From positions 1,979 through 65,978 of the forward strand of contig SMNH02000011.1 of assembly GCA_006383075.2 (NCBI GenBank): a DNA stretch of 64,000 nt. The letters are read 5' to 3'. The notes below the pieces were generated by a model. The model saw nothing but the letters and a program-made list of their open reading frames with translations, made no database searches and was not told the origin of the DNA. Origin of the DNA: Kordia sp. TARA_039_SRF (lineage in GTDB: Bacteria; Bacteroidota; Bacteroidia; Flavobacteriales; Flavobacteriaceae). Position numbers and translations under genes: made by a program. Every line of letters starts with the position of its first letter. Position 1 is the first letter of the stretch. Shown piece after piece: positions 15,649-24,881 of the stretch.

Positions 15649-15656
15649 TACATTTG
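15649..15656 (+). promoter_or_regulatory. Bacteroidota promoter -7 box for dioxygenase gene
   Basis: TACATTTG fits TAnnTTTG, about 105 bases upstream of the dioxygenase ATG. The T-rich run 20 bases before could hold the -33 element. Confidence 0.5.
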
Positions 15657-15761
15657 TATTCGTAAGCCTTTAAGGCTGATAAAGTTATTAACAATTTAGT
15701 TTTCAGGCGAACTTCGAAATCGTTTGAAATTTAAGCTTCAGTAAAATAAAATTTGAATTAC

Positions 15762-16712
15762 ATGAAAAATATTCCAAGTGTAGATTTAGCCGATTTCCTA
15801 TCAAACGATCCGAAACGCAAACAAAAATTTATTGACGAAATAGGAAAAGCATACGAAGATATTGGCTTTGTAGCTTTAAAAGGACATTTTTTAAGCAATA
15901 CATTGGTCGATAATCTTTATGAAGAAATTAAAAAGTTTTTTGCCTTGCCTGTAGAAACGAAGAGCAAGTATGAAATTGAAGGTATTGGCGGACAACGTGG
16001 CTATGTTTCATTTGGAAAAGAAAGCGCCAAAGGTAGAAAAGTCGGCGATTTGAAAGAGTTTTGGCATTTTGGTCAGTATGTAGAAGACAATCCGAAATTG
16101 GAAGAAGAATATCCAGATAATGTAACGGTTGAAGAGTTGCCAAACTTTAATGCTGTTGGAAAAGAAACGTACAAAATGCTTGAAAAAACGGGCGTTTATG
16201 TGTTACGTGCTTTGGCTTTATATTTAGGATTGGATGAATTTTATTTTGATAATTTCATTAAAAACGGAAATAGTATTTTACGTCCAATTCACTATCCACC
16301 AATTACCAGTGAGCCCAAAGATGCGGTTCGTGCAGCAGCGCATGGAGATATCAACTTGATTACTTTGTTAATGGGCGCACACGGAAAAGGATTGCAAGTG
16401 CAACGTCATGATGGCGAATGGTTAGATGCCATTGCGGAACCAGACGAATTGGTAATTAACGTTGGTGATATGTTGTCGCGTCACAGTAATAATAAGCTAA
16501 AATCTACAATTCACCGCGTGGTGAATCCGCCAAAAGAATTATGGGGAACATCGCGCTACTCTATTCCATTCTTTATGCATCCAATTAGCGAAATGCCGTT
16601 GGATTGCTTGGAAAACTGTATTGACGAAGACAATCCAAAACAATACGAAGACATTACTGCTGGAGAATTTTTAAATCAGCGTTTGATTGAATTAGGATTG
16701 ATTAAGAAGTAA
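15762..16712 (+). CDS. 2-oxoglutarate/Fe(II)-dependent dioxygenase (isopenicillin N synthase family)
   Basis: 316 residues from the ATG at 15762 (a TTG three codons earlier is less likely). DIOX_N-type start (IPSVDLADFLSNDPKRKQKF) and a C-terminal double-stranded beta-helix with the iron ligands H-x-D in AAAHGDINLITLL and the distal His in STIHRVVNPP, followed by the 2-oxoglutarate-binding RYSIPFF (R-x-S). All ligands are present, so it should be active. The substrate is unknown; many flavobacteria have this gene. Confidence 0.87.
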   Translation: MKNIPSVDLADFLSNDPKRKQKFIDEIGKAYEDIGFVALKGHFLSNTLVDNLYEEIKKFFALPVETKSKYEIEGIGGQRGYVSFGKESAKGRKVGDLKEFWHFGQYVEDNPKLEEEYPDNVTVEELPNFNAVGKETYKMLEKTGVYVLRALALYLGLDEFYFDNFIKNGNSILRPIHYPPITSEPKDAVRAAAHGDINLITLLMGAHGKGLQVQRHDGEWLDAIAEPDELVINVGDMLSRHSNNKLKSTIHRVVNPPKELWGTSRYSIPFFMHPISEMPLDCLENCIDEDNPKQYEDITAGEFLNQRLIELGLIKK

Positions 16713-16745
16713 GTTCACTTTTAGAATTAGAAAAAATTTCACAAG

Positions 16746-16882
16746 TAAGAAATTGTCTAAAAAGTATAAGCCAGCGTCATTCTGAGCTTGACTCAGAATC
16801 TCATCACATGGATTTCCAACTGTTATGCGAAACCGAATCAAGTTCGGTTTGACGAAATCTGTACTTCTTAGACAATTTCTTA
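16746..16882. repeat. Dispersed palindromic repeat element, copy 1
   Basis: A perfect 15-base inverted repeat, taagaaattgtctaa, bounds the element (16746-16760 and 16868-16882). Inside are two further hairpins, tctgag/ctcaga and aaccgaa/ttcggtt. The inner text (gtcattctgagcttgactc) recurs with changes at 29277-29335. It lies between two genes in the same orientation and could also stop transcription. Confidence 0.65.
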
Positions 16883-16937
16883 TTTTTTCATCAAAAGAAC
16901 GTGATTTTTCATATATTCACTCGTTAAAAAAATATTC

Positions 16938-17288
16938 ATGGGAAAGAAAAAAATGAACAGTTTGGAGGATTTAGGCGGATTTGTCTTTTCCACAAATGAT
17001 GATTTTGAATTAGAAGAAGAAACGGTTGAAGAAACATTATCGCCCAACGAACAATACTTGGAAGCACATTTTAGTAATAAAGGTCGCGGCGGAAAAGTTG
17101 TGACGGTTATCAAAGGTTTTGTTGGAACGGAAGACGATTTAAAAGCCTTAGGAAAACTTTTAAAAGTAAAATGCGGCGTTGGCGGAAGCGTGAAAGATGG
17201 CGAAATTATCATTCAAGGAAACTTTAGAGATAAAATCATCGACATCCTTGAAAAAGAAAATTACAACGTAAAACGAGTTGGCGGATAA
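16938..17288 (+). CDS. SUI1/YciH-like translation factor
   Basis: 116 residues. The C-terminal 80 residues have the SUI1/eIF1 fold signature (RGGKVVTVIKGFVGTEDDLK, KCGVGGSVKDGEIIIQGNFR). Bacterial YciH-type proteins resemble eIF1 and can affect start-codon fidelity in vitro; their cellular role is not settled. The N-terminal 35 residues are acidic. The gene ends with TAA next to the ATG of the DUF1835 gene, so the two are surely cotranscribed. Confidence 0.88.
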   Translation: MGKKKMNSLEDLGGFVFSTNDDFELEEETVEETLSPNEQYLEAHFSNKGRGGKVVTVIKGFVGTEDDLKALGKLLKVKCGVGGSVKDGEIIIQGNFRDKIIDILEKENYNVKRVGG

Positions 17289-18218
17289 ATGCTACAAAAA
17301 ACGCTACATATATTAAATGGTGATAGCTTAACACCAAGACTCGCAAAAATTGGTGTTGTAGACGACCAGCTTGTTTGGCGTGAAATGCTATGTGAAGGAA
17401 AAACGGCATATGACTTAAAGTCAGATGCTTTCAAAGAAGCACGAATAGACTATTTATCGCCATTTATTGACACTGAAATCACCTATGACGAGTCGTTTTT
17501 AATTCCGCTTCTCACTACAAACTTTGCCAAATATACCTCTATCATTTTATGGTTTGAATATGATTTATTTTGTCATATTAATATGTTGGCAGCACTAAGT
17601 CACATCAAACAACTTAAAATTTCTAGCAACATTTATTTGGTGTGTAGTGGTTGGGTTGAAAATGACACACAATTAAAAGGTTTAGGAGAACTTTCGGATG
17701 AGCAGCTTCAAGCACATTATAAAAATAAAATACTGTTGACAGAAGCCGATATTGAATTGGCTGATACGCTATGGAAATTGTATTGTTCTGACAATCATAT
17801 TGACTTTAAAAATTACGTTACGACACGCTCTTCATTTCCGTATTTAACCAACTGTATCAACGCGCATTTAAAGCGTTTTCCAGGCATAGCCAATGGATTG
17901 AATGTACTGGAAACGCACATTTTAAAAATCATCCGTCAAGAAGAAATTAAAAGCAAACGACAACTCACAGGATACATTCTTCAATATCAAGGCTATTATG
18001 GATTTGGCGATTTACAAATCACGCATATTATTGATAAATTATCGCGCTTTTACGAAATGCAAGAGGAGCGTTTGGTGTTAAATAGAAAAGGCTATTTAGC
18101 GGTAGACGAACTCCGAAACTTTTATGACGAATTATCAGATGAAACTGTTTTTGGCAATTGTAAAAAATACAAATTCAGTTATCATTCATCTGAACAAATA
18201 GTAACAAAATATGAATAG
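17289..18218 (+). CDS. DUF1835 domain protein
   Basis: 309 residues. The start LQKTLHILNGDSLTPRLAK and the later ILWFEYDLFCHINMLAAL fit DUF1835 (PF08874). The Rossmann-like N-terminal part and the helical remainder have no known enzymatic role. It is cotranscribed with the SUI1-like gene and overlaps the next gene by 8 bases, linking it to nucleoside metabolism by position only. Confidence 0.8.
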   Translation: MLQKTLHILNGDSLTPRLAKIGVVDDQLVWREMLCEGKTAYDLKSDAFKEARIDYLSPFIDTEITYDESFLIPLLTTNFAKYTSIILWFEYDLFCHINMLAALSHIKQLKISSNIYLVCSGWVENDTQLKGLGELSDEQLQAHYKNKILLTEADIELADTLWKLYCSDNHIDFKNYVTTRSSFPYLTNCINAHLKRFPGIANGLNVLETHILKIIRQEEIKSKRQLTGYILQYQGYYGFGDLQITHIIDKLSRFYEMQEERLVLNRKGYLAVDELRNFYDELSDETVFGNCKKYKFSYHSSEQIVTKYE

Positions 18219-19080
18219 AATAGCTGAGTCAGAACTCATTATAAATCCTGACGGAAGTATTTATCATTTAAATTTACTTCCTGAAGATATTGCACCCATT
18301 ATTATCACAGTTGGCGATCCTGATCGTGTAGCTTCGGTGAGCAAGTATTTTGACACCATTGAACTCAAAAAAGCAAAACGTGAGTTTGTAACACATACAG
18401 GAACACTTCGCGGAAAGCGTATTACAGTTCTTTCTACGGGAATCGGAACGGATAATATTGACATTGTATTTAACGAATTAGACGCGTTGGTGAATATTGA
18501 TTTTGCTTCGCGAACGGTCAAAAAAGAGCTTACAAGTTTGGATATTGTTCGAATTGGAACTTCAGGTTCGATTCAAGAAAACATTCCTGTTGATAGTTTT
18601 GTCATCAGTGAATATGCTATCGGATTTGACAGTTTACTGCATTTTTACGAATGCGAACACATATTACAAACCGAATTTACAGAAGCATTCGTAAAACAAA
18701 CCAATTGGTCTCCTAGAAAATCGGAACCGTATGTTGTGAAAGGAAATGCGGAATTGATAGACAAATTATCATCAGCGCAGACGACATTAGGCATTACAGG
18801 AACCAATGTTGGCTTTTACGGTCCACAAAGTCGCAAAGTCCGATTGCAGGTGCAAGATGAGCAATTGAATGAAAAACTGGCAACCTTCCATCACAATGGA
18901 AAAAACATCACAAATCTTGAAATGGAAACCGCAGGAATTTATGGTTTGGCAAATCTGCTAGGACATCGCGCACTTTCCATGAATGCAATTATTGCCAACA
19001 GACCTTTGGGCGAATTTAGTGAACAACCGAAACAAACCGTAGACCAACTGATACAATACACTTTAGACAAATTAGTATAA
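18211..19080 (+). CDS. Nucleoside phosphorylase (uridine phosphorylase-like)
   Basis: 289 residues of the PNP/UDP family. Visible: the phosphate-binding GDPDRV near residue 37, STGIGTDNIDIVFNEL, RIGTSGSIQENIPV, and the ribose-binding NLEMETAGIYGLA. This family cleaves nucleosides with phosphate to give base and ribose-1-phosphate. The active-site elements are intact. Whether it prefers uridine cannot be decided here. Confidence 0.87.
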   Translation: MNRIAESELIINPDGSIYHLNLLPEDIAPIIITVGDPDRVASVSKYFDTIELKKAKREFVTHTGTLRGKRITVLSTGIGTDNIDIVFNELDALVNIDFASRTVKKELTSLDIVRIGTSGSIQENIPVDSFVISEYAIGFDSLLHFYECEHILQTEFTEAFVKQTNWSPRKSEPYVVKGNAELIDKLSSAQTTLGITGTNVGFYGPQSRKVRLQVQDEQLNEKLATFHHNGKNITNLEMETAGIYGLANLLGHRALSMNAIIANRPLGEFSEQPKQTVDQLIQYTLDKLV

Positions 19081-19089
19081 GAAAACTAC

Positions 19090-19944
19090 ATGAAAAAAAT
19101 TAATATTGGAGGCGTTCCAGAACATTTCAATCTCGCGTGGTATTTGACCTTAAAAGAACGTGCTTACGAAAAAGAAGGCATTAGCTTGCGCTGGAAAGAT
19201 TATCCAGAAGGCACAGGCGCCATGTGTAAAGCACTTCGCAATGAAAAAATTGATATTGCTGTGATTCTTACAGAAGGAATCATTAAAGATATCATCGCGG
19301 GAAATCCGTCTAAAATTGTACAAACGTTTGTAGAATCGCCTTTAATTTGGGGAATTCACGTTGCTGCAGATGCTAAATACAATACGATTGACGATTTAAA
19401 AGGCACCAAAGCAGCTATCAGTCGTTTTGGCTCAGGTTCGCACTTAATGGCGTATGTAAATGCCGAAAACAACGGTTGGGACACAGACGATTTGGAATTT
19501 GAAGTCATCAATAATTTAGAAGGCGCGATTGATGGTTTAAACAAAGGAAAAGGCGATTATTTTATGTGGGAACATTTTACCACAAAACCACTGGTTGATC
19601 AAGGAATTTTCAAGCGAGTTGCCGACTGCCCTACACCTTGGCCGTGTTTTGTCATTGCTGTACGAACAGAATTGTTAGAAAAAGATGAAGAAACGGTAAA
19701 GACTATTTTAAACATCATCAACGAAATGACGGCGAAATTTAAAGATATTCCAAACATTGACGAAATGATTGCTTCACGCTACGAACAGCAATTGGACGAT
19801 GTGCAAAAATGGTTGTCTTTAACTGAGTGGAGTCAAGAAATTATCGACGAAAAAACTATTGATGAAATACAAGATAAATTACTAAGTTTAGACATCATTC
19901 CACGAAAATGGAACTATAATGACTTGATACATAAAGTACTGTAA
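19090..19944 (+). CDS. Periplasmic-binding-fold protein (NMT1/SsuA-like) without signal peptide
   Basis: 284 residues. The fold and motifs (YPEGTGAMCKALRNEKIDIA, DDLKGTKAAISRFGSGSHLM) are those of type II substrate-binding proteins of the NMT1/SsuA group. There is no signal peptide or lipobox; the protein starts directly with MKKINIGGVPEHFNLAWYL. So it is probably cytoplasmic and may be an enzyme or sensor and not a transporter component. It closes the four-gene unit and is followed by a strong terminator. Confidence 0.78.
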   Translation: MKKINIGGVPEHFNLAWYLTLKERAYEKEGISLRWKDYPEGTGAMCKALRNEKIDIAVILTEGIIKDIIAGNPSKIVQTFVESPLIWGIHVAADAKYNTIDDLKGTKAAISRFGSGSHLMAYVNAENNGWDTDDLEFEVINNLEGAIDGLNKGKGDYFMWEHFTTKPLVDQGIFKRVADCPTPWPCFVIAVRTELLEKDEETVKTILNIINEMTAKFKDIPNIDEMIASRYEQQLDDVQKWLSLTEWSQEIIDEKTIDEIQDKLLSLDIIPRKWNYNDLIHKVL

Positions 19945-19952
19945 ACACCACT

Positions 19953-19982
19953 GAGCGACCTGTAAAGTCGCTCTTTTTTTTA
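19953..19982 (+). terminator. Intrinsic terminator
   Basis: gagcgac and gtcgctc (19953-19959 and 19967-19973) pair around a seven-base loop and are followed by a long T-run. It ends the 16938-19944 operon. Confidence 0.88.
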
Positions 19983-20033
19983 CTTCACAAACAAAATTCA
20001 ACAATTTCAACCTGCTACAGACCCGTAAAAACA

Positions 20034-20072
20034 CCTGTTTGTTCAGGGGAAAATTCCCCTTTTTAAAACAGG
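20034..20072 (+). other. Two-stage hairpin upstream of small lipoprotein gene
   Basis: cctgttt/aaacagg (20034-20040 and 20066-20072) encloses aggggaa/ttcccct (20045-20051 and 20054-20060). It lies about 120 bases before the promoter box at 20194. The inner stem followed by TTTT could act as a terminator. The rest of 19983-20291 holds only the promoter listed next. Confidence 0.5.
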
Positions 20073-20193
20073 GTTTTGTGTCGATGAACGGTATGTTTCA
20101 CCCTGTGAAATGTCACAAAAAGACGTTTTTATGTAATTTAACGAAAATTTAAACGGGTAATCGATAAAATGTTTCAATTCAACTTTGCGATAA

Positions 20194-20201
20194 TACATTT
20201 G
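20194..20201 (+). promoter_or_regulatory. Bacteroidota promoter -7 box
   Basis: TACATTTG fits TAnnTTTG, 91 bases upstream of the lipoprotein ATG, giving an A- and T-rich leader of about 80 bases. Confidence 0.5.
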
Positions 20202-20291
20202 TATCAGAAAGCAATAAGGGCAAAAAAGTTGCTTTCGACCAAAAAAACCAAAATATATCAGATTATTAACATTACAATTACTACAATTATT

Positions 20292-20456
20292 ATGAAAAAA
20301 TCATTATTCGCAATCGTAGCAGCAGGATTATTATTAGCATCATGTGGATCAAACTGCATGGGAAAAGGTGTAAACTTCGCTGATACTGACGACGCAAAGG
20401 AAAACTACATTATGACAGCTACTGCTGAAGAAGCAAACTGTGTAGAAGTATACTAG
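20292..20456 (+). CDS. Small lipoprotein
   Basis: 54 residues from the ATG at 20292; a frame extending to 20169 has a non-signal-like, basic N-terminus and is rejected. The signal peptide and lipobox (MKKSLFAIVAAGLLLASC, cysteine at 18) are clear. The mature part has two more cysteines (NCMGKG, ANCVEVY), which could form a disulfide. No function known. Terminated by the hairpin at 20482-20513. Confidence 0.7.
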   Translation: MKKSLFAIVAAGLLLASCGSNCMGKGVNFADTDDAKENYIMTATAEEANCVEVY

Positions 20457-20481
20457 TAAAAACTATCCAATTATAAATACT

Positions 20482-20513
20482 AAGGTTGCAACTTTTGTTG
20501 TGACCTTTTTTTT
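20482..20513 (+). terminator. Intrinsic terminator
   Basis: aaggttgcaac pairs with gttgtgacctt (20482-20492, 20497-20507) including two G-U pairs, followed by eight T. Confidence 0.85.
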
Positions 20514-20587
20514 ATGGTTTGAATTAAACAATTAAATTATTGAAAAATTGAATGATTCAATCATAAAAATCTTTTGAAACTTCTTGG

Positions 20588-20607
20588 ATTCCTGCCTTCG
20601 CAGGAAT
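20588..20607. repeat. Small dispersed palindrome
   Basis: attcctgc-cttc-gcaggaat forms a perfect eight-pair hairpin. It is part of a common intergenic sequence type in this genome (a tttccgc/gcggaaa hairpin lies near 33825). The rest of 20514-20764 is low-complexity with no gene. Confidence 0.5.
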
Positions 20608-20764
20608 GACAAGAAAAATAAACTAACAGATATAGGAAAGCAATAGCTTTTCTAAATATCTAAAGCGAAGCGATTCTAACAATCCAACAGCGACAGCGCA
20701 TCTACGAGCAAAGCGAGTCCAAAAATCTCACTACTAACATCTCAATACTCACTACTAAAAAAAA

Positions 20765-21430
20765 CTACCACCGAATTCCTTCAATACGCTTACTCACCAA
20801 ATAATCATTGCAACGACTAAAATGTTTATTATCAAACCAATATCCACGATTAGCACTCAATGGCGATGGATGTCCAGACGTTAGTACATAATGCTTACTC
20901 TTGTCCACCTTTGCTCCTTTTTTCTTGGCATATCCACCCCAAAGTAGAAAAACAACATTTTCCTTTTTTTCTGAAATCACTTTAATTACAGCATCGGTAA
21001 ACGTTTCCCAACCTTTTCCTTGATGACTTCCTGCTTGATGCGCTCGAACGGTCAACGTTGCATTGAGTAACAACACACCTTGCTTTGCCCAACGCTCTAA
21101 ATTTCCGCTCGTGGGCGAATCGATTCCAATATCACGTTTAATTTCTTTAAAAATATTTACCAACGACGGCGGATGCGGAACACCGTCATTTACAGAAAAA
21201 CACAAACCATTGGCCTGTCCCACTCCATGATACGGATCTTGCCCAATAATCACCACTTTTAGGCGATGGAATGGACAATGGTCAAATGCTGCAAAAATAT
21301 CTTTGCCTTTTGGGAAACATTGGTGATGCGTATATTCGTCTTTGACAAAGTTTATCAATTGTTGAAAATACGGTTGTTCAAATTCGTCTTGCAGGTGAAA
21401 TTTCCAGCTTTCTTCAATCTTTACATTCAT
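20765..21430 (-). CDS. ung: Uracil-DNA glycosylase
   Basis: 221 residues, usual length for family 1 UDG. The catalytic water-activating motif GQDPYHG is at about 63-69 (Asp65), the uracil pocket NGLCFSV follows, LLLNATLTV is present, and the DNA-intercalation loop HPSPLSA with the catalytic His is near 186-192. All active-site motifs are intact. It removes uracil from DNA at the start of base-excision repair. It stands alone, divergent from mutS2. Confidence 0.96.
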   Translation of the reverse strand: MNVKIEESWKFHLQDEFEQPYFQQLINFVKDEYTHHQCFPKGKDIFAAFDHCPFHRLKVVIIGQDPYHGVGQANGLCFSVNDGVPHPPSLVNIFKEIKRDIGIDSPTSGNLERWAKQGVLLLNATLTVRAHQAGSHQGKGWETFTDAVIKVISEKKENVVFLLWGGYAKKKGAKVDKSKHYVLTSGHPSPLSANRGYWFDNKHFSRCNDYLVSKRIEGIRW

Positions 21431-21506
21431 AGTTTTTCTGTTATCATAGTCATCATCATCTCAAAAATCAGCAATTTATATATTTCAAATTCCACATATA
21501 AATAAG

Positions 21507-21514
21507 TACCTTTG
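21507..21514 (+). promoter_or_regulatory. Bacteroidota promoter -7 box for mutS2
   Basis: TACCTTTG fits the consensus exactly, 55 bases before the mutS2 ATG at 21569. Confidence 0.6.
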
Positions 21515-21568
21515 CATTCGTCTAAAAATTAGACCTAAAACTGAGATTCTTAGCAGTCCAAATTTACA

Positions 21569-23740
21569 ATGATTAAAATACATTCCAAAACATTAGATGA
21601 TTTAGAGTTTGAAACGGTTTTACAACAAGTTTCAGAACATGCCGTAACTGCGTATGGAAAGCAAAAAATCAGCAATACCAAGCCTTTTCAAGATAAGGAC
21701 ATGTTGCTGACACATTTGTCGTACGTCAACGAGTATTTGGCATCTTTTGAAAATGAAAACGTGATTCCGAATCATGGTTTTGATGGTATTTCATTGGAAA
21801 TTAAAATGTTAGCGATTGAAAATAGTTTCTTGGAAATTCAGGGATTTCGTAAAATTTCTGCAATTTCTAATACGGTGAATGTTTTAATTAAGTTTTTTAA
21901 AAAGTTTCAAGAATATTATTCCACTTTACACAAACGCTCCGAGCAAATTGAGTTTACAAAAGTGTTGATTACTGAAATTGACAAGGTTATCAACCGTTTT
22001 GGAGAAGTAAAAGATACAGCTTCGCCTGAATTGGCGCGTATTCGTCGTGGAATTTTAAGCATTCGCGGTAAAATCAATCAGAGTTTTTCTTCTGCCTTGA
22101 GTAGATATCATCAAGCAGATTATTTGGATGAAATTCGCGAAACAGTAGTGGATAATCGTAGAGTTTTAGCCGTAAAAGCCATGCATCGACGCAAAGTAAA
22201 AGGCGCGATTATGGGAAATTCTAAAACAGGAAGTATTGTCTACATTGAGCCAGAAATTACATTGCAATATTCGCGAGAGCTTTCTAATTTAGAATATGAA
22301 GAAAAAGAAGAAGTTACGCGTATTTTAAAGGAGTTGACAGACTTTACACGACCATTTGCACCACTTTTAAGAGAATATCAAGACTTTTTGAGCGATTTGG
22401 ACGTGAGTTACGCTAAAGCGAAATATGCAGCTTCTATGAACGCTATTTTGCCTGAAATTACCGAAACTCGTGAATTGTTTTTAAAAGATGCGTATCATCC
22501 ACTCCTCTATTTGACGAATAAAGAACGAAACGAAACTACGTATCCACAAACCATTGAATTGCGTCAAGACAACAGAATCATTGTCATTTCTGGACCAAAT
22601 GCAGGTGGAAAAAGTATCACACTGAAAACCATAGGTTTGTTACAACTCATGTTGCAAAGTGGTATGTTGATTCCCGTGCATGAGCGCAGTAAGATGTGTT
22701 TGTTTGAACGAATTTTGACAGATATTGGTGATGGACAATCTATTGAAAATCATTTAAGTACGTATAGTTATCGCTTAAAGCAGATGAATTACTTCTTGAA
22801 AAAGTGTAATAATAAAACGTTGTTTCTCATTGATGAATTTGGCACTGGAAGTGATCCAGAATTGGGTGGCGCTTTGGCAGAAACATTTTTAGAAGTTTTT
22901 TACGAGCGAGAAGCGTTTGGAATCATCACTACACATTATTCCAATTTGAAATTGCTGGCGAATGAATTACCACACGCTACCAACGCCAATATGATGTTTG
23001 ACAGCAAAACATTGCAACCTGTGTACAGATTGGCACTCGGACAAGCAGGAAGTTCGTTTACCTTTGAAGTCGCACAGAAAAATGGGATTCCGTATAGTTT
23101 AATCAACAAAGCAAAAAAGAAAATCGAACGTGGAAAAGTACGCTTTGATGCTACCATTGCAAAGCTTCAAAAAGAACGCAGTGCAATGGAAAAAACTTCC
23201 AAACTACTAAAAGAGGAAGAAATTAAAGCACGCGAAGAAAACCAGCGATTGGACAAATTGAACACCAAAATGAAGTCCAAATTAGAGAGTTATCAGCAAT
23301 TGTACGACCATGATAAACGCATGATTCATTTGGGAAATAAAATCAATGAAATCGCAGAGCGTTATTTTGAAAACAAAAAGAAACGTCCTTTGATTTCTGA
23401 GTTTTTGCGCATTGTGGAAACAGAAAATTCCAAACGTAAAAAGCAATCTGCTAAAGAAAAGAAAGCACAAAAGGCCAAACAGCAAGCGGCTAAAAAAGAA
23501 GTCATTCAAAAAGTGGCGGTCATTCGAGAGGAAAAGAAAATTGAAAAGAAAAAAGCAGCTAAAAAGGAAGCAAATAAACCAAAACCTGTTTTAAAAATTG
23601 GTGATCGCGTTCGCATGCCAGACGGAAAAGCGGTTGGAACCATTGACGAAATGGAAAAAGGCAAAGCTGTGGTGAATTACGGATTGTTTACAACTCAAAT
23701 CTCCGTAGATCAACTAGAATTGGTAGAAGCGGCTAAGTAG
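21569..23740 (+). CDS. mutS2: MutS2-like ATPase lacking a Smr domain
   Basis: 723 residues. N-terminal helical core and clamp, then the MutS-type ATPase with Walker A GPNAGGKS and Walker B LFLIDEFGTGSDPELGGALA, signature DIGDGQSIENHLSTYS. After the ATPase comes a long charged coiled coil very rich in lysine and alanine and a small KOW-like domain (KIGDRVRMPDGKAVGTIDEM). The sequence ends there: the C-terminal Smr nuclease domain of typical MutS2 (about 780 residues) is missing. MutS2 proteins act in recombination control and in ribosome-collision rescue; loss of Smr would remove nuclease activity. Confidence 0.9.
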   Translation: MIKIHSKTLDDLEFETVLQQVSEHAVTAYGKQKISNTKPFQDKDMLLTHLSYVNEYLASFENENVIPNHGFDGISLEIKMLAIENSFLEIQGFRKISAISNTVNVLIKFFKKFQEYYSTLHKRSEQIEFTKVLITEIDKVINRFGEVKDTASPELARIRRGILSIRGKINQSFSSALSRYHQADYLDEIRETVVDNRRVLAVKAMHRRKVKGAIMGNSKTGSIVYIEPEITLQYSRELSNLEYEEKEEVTRILKELTDFTRPFAPLLREYQDFLSDLDVSYAKAKYAASMNAILPEITETRELFLKDAYHPLLYLTNKERNETTYPQTIELRQDNRIIVISGPNAGGKSITLKTIGLLQLMLQSGMLIPVHERSKMCLFERILTDIGDGQSIENHLSTYSYRLKQMNYFLKKCNNKTLFLIDEFGTGSDPELGGALAETFLEVFYEREAFGIITTHYSNLKLLANELPHATNANMMFDSKTLQPVYRLALGQAGSSFTFEVAQKNGIPYSLINKAKKKIERGKVRFDATIAKLQKERSAMEKTSKLLKEEEIKAREENQRLDKLNTKMKSKLESYQQLYDHDKRMIHLGNKINEIAERYFENKKKRPLISEFLRIVETENSKRKKQSAKEKKAQKAKQQAAKKEVIQKVAVIREEKKIEKKKAAKKEANKPKPVLKIGDRVRMPDGKAVGTIDEMEKGKAVVNYGLFTTQISVDQLELVEAAK

Positions 23741-23837
23741 TTTTTTTGTTATTCGTTATTCGTTATTCGTTTTTCGTCGATTTGTCGATTTGTTTATGAA
23801 AAATCTCAATTCTCAGTACTCAATACTCTTTAACTAT

Positions 23838-24173
23838 TTAGGAAATCTTCAAACCATTTGGAATTTTTGCTGACGGTTCCATCAAAATGACATCATTGCC
23901 ATCAACAGCGCCCATAACAAGACATTCGGAGAAAAAGTTCGCGATTTGCTTTTTGGGAAAGTTAACAACTGCCATAATTTGTTTGCCGATGAGTTCTTCT
24001 TTCGTATAACGTTTTGTGATTTGCGCAGAGGATTTTCGAATTCCGATTTCAGCACCGAAATCAATCGTAAGCTGATACGCTGGTTTTCTGGCTTTTGGAA
24101 AATCGTTTACCTCAATAATTGTCCCAATGCGCATGTCTACTTTTTCAAATTCACGCCAAGTTAAGTCTCCCAT
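23838..24173 (-). CDS. csaA: CsaA-like tRNA-binding protein
   Basis: 111 residues from the ATG at 24173 (MGDLTWREFEKVDMRIGTII); a longer frame from 24218 adds 15 non-conserved residues. It is a single OB-fold tRNA-binding domain (PF01588) of the CsaA type, with VDMRIGTI near the start and KSSAQITKRY and VVNFPKKQIANFFSE downstream. CsaA dimers bind tRNA and have been described as an export chaperone in Bacillus. Divergent from the thioredoxin-like gene. Confidence 0.88.
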   Translation of the reverse strand: MGDLTWREFEKVDMRIGTIIEVNDFPKARKPAYQLTIDFGAEIGIRKSSAQITKRYTKEELIGKQIMAVVNFPKKQIANFFSECLVMGAVDGNDVILMEPSAKIPNGLKIS

Positions 24174-24218
24174 TGTATTTTTTTGAGTAAATTTATGCTT
24201 TAAAAAACAATAAATCAA

Positions 24219-24776
24219 ATGGCACTTACTCCATCCAACATGCTTTCGTTAGGCACCGAAGCTCCTGATTTTTCTCTTCAGGACACTGTTTCAGGCAAAA
24301 TACTTTCTTTACAAGAATTAAAAGGTAAAAACGGAACCGTTATTATGTTTATTTGTAATCATTGTCCGTTTGTAAAGCATGTGAATCAAGGTATTGTGGA
24401 GTTGGCAAAAGATTATCAATCAAAAGGCATTGGTTTTATTGCGATTTCTAGTAATGATGTTGAAAATTATCCCGCAGATGCGCCAGATTTAATGAAGAAA
24501 AATGCAGAAAATGAAGGATTTACATTTCCATATTTATATGACCGAACGCAAGAAGTAGCCAAAGCGTATGATGCAGCCTGTACGCCTGATTTTTATATTT
24601 TTGATGGAGATTTAACATTGATTTATCGTGGACAATTGGACGATTCACGACCAAACAATGGAATTCCTGTAACAGGAAGTGACATGCGAAACGCGCTAGA
24701 TGCTTTATTACATGGAGAACAACTTCCGCAGCATCAGAAACCGAGTATTGGGTGTAATATTAAATGGATTGACTAA
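24219..24776 (+). CDS. Thioredoxin-fold AhpC/TSA-type protein
   Basis: 185 residues, cytoplasmic (no signal). AhpC/TSA fold with LGTEAPDFSLQDTVSGK, the redox CNHC motif in MFICNHCPFVKHV, and CTPDFYIFDGD with the cis-proline. The family is annotated as thioredoxin-like or redoxin; it probably reduces peroxides or protein disulfides. Ends before a bidirectional terminator. Confidence 0.88.
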   Translation: MALTPSNMLSLGTEAPDFSLQDTVSGKILSLQELKGKNGTVIMFICNHCPFVKHVNQGIVELAKDYQSKGIGFIAISSNDVENYPADAPDLMKKNAENEGFTFPYLYDRTQEVAKAYDAACTPDFYIFDGDLTLIYRGQLDDSRPNNGIPVTGSDMRNALDALLHGEQLPQHQKPSIGCNIKWID

Positions 24777-24847
24777 ACTCGTCAAACGCTGTTAGATTTT
24801 AGACAGCTAGACTTTATTTATAGCTGATAACTATTATATGTATAAAA

Positions 24848-24874
24848 AAACGCTCTGAAAATTTCAGAGCGTTT
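24848..24874. terminator. Bidirectional terminator
   Basis: aaacgctctga pairs with tcagagcgttt (24848-24858, 24864-24874). It lies between convergent genes ending at 24776 and 24882 and has A- and T-rich flanks on both sides. Confidence 0.85.
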
Positions 24875-24881
24875 GTGAATT

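Noticed and set aside
20169-20291. Extended N-terminus of the small lipoprotein
   Set aside because: The extra 41 residues would bury the signal peptide and lipobox, and they overlap the promoter box at 20194.
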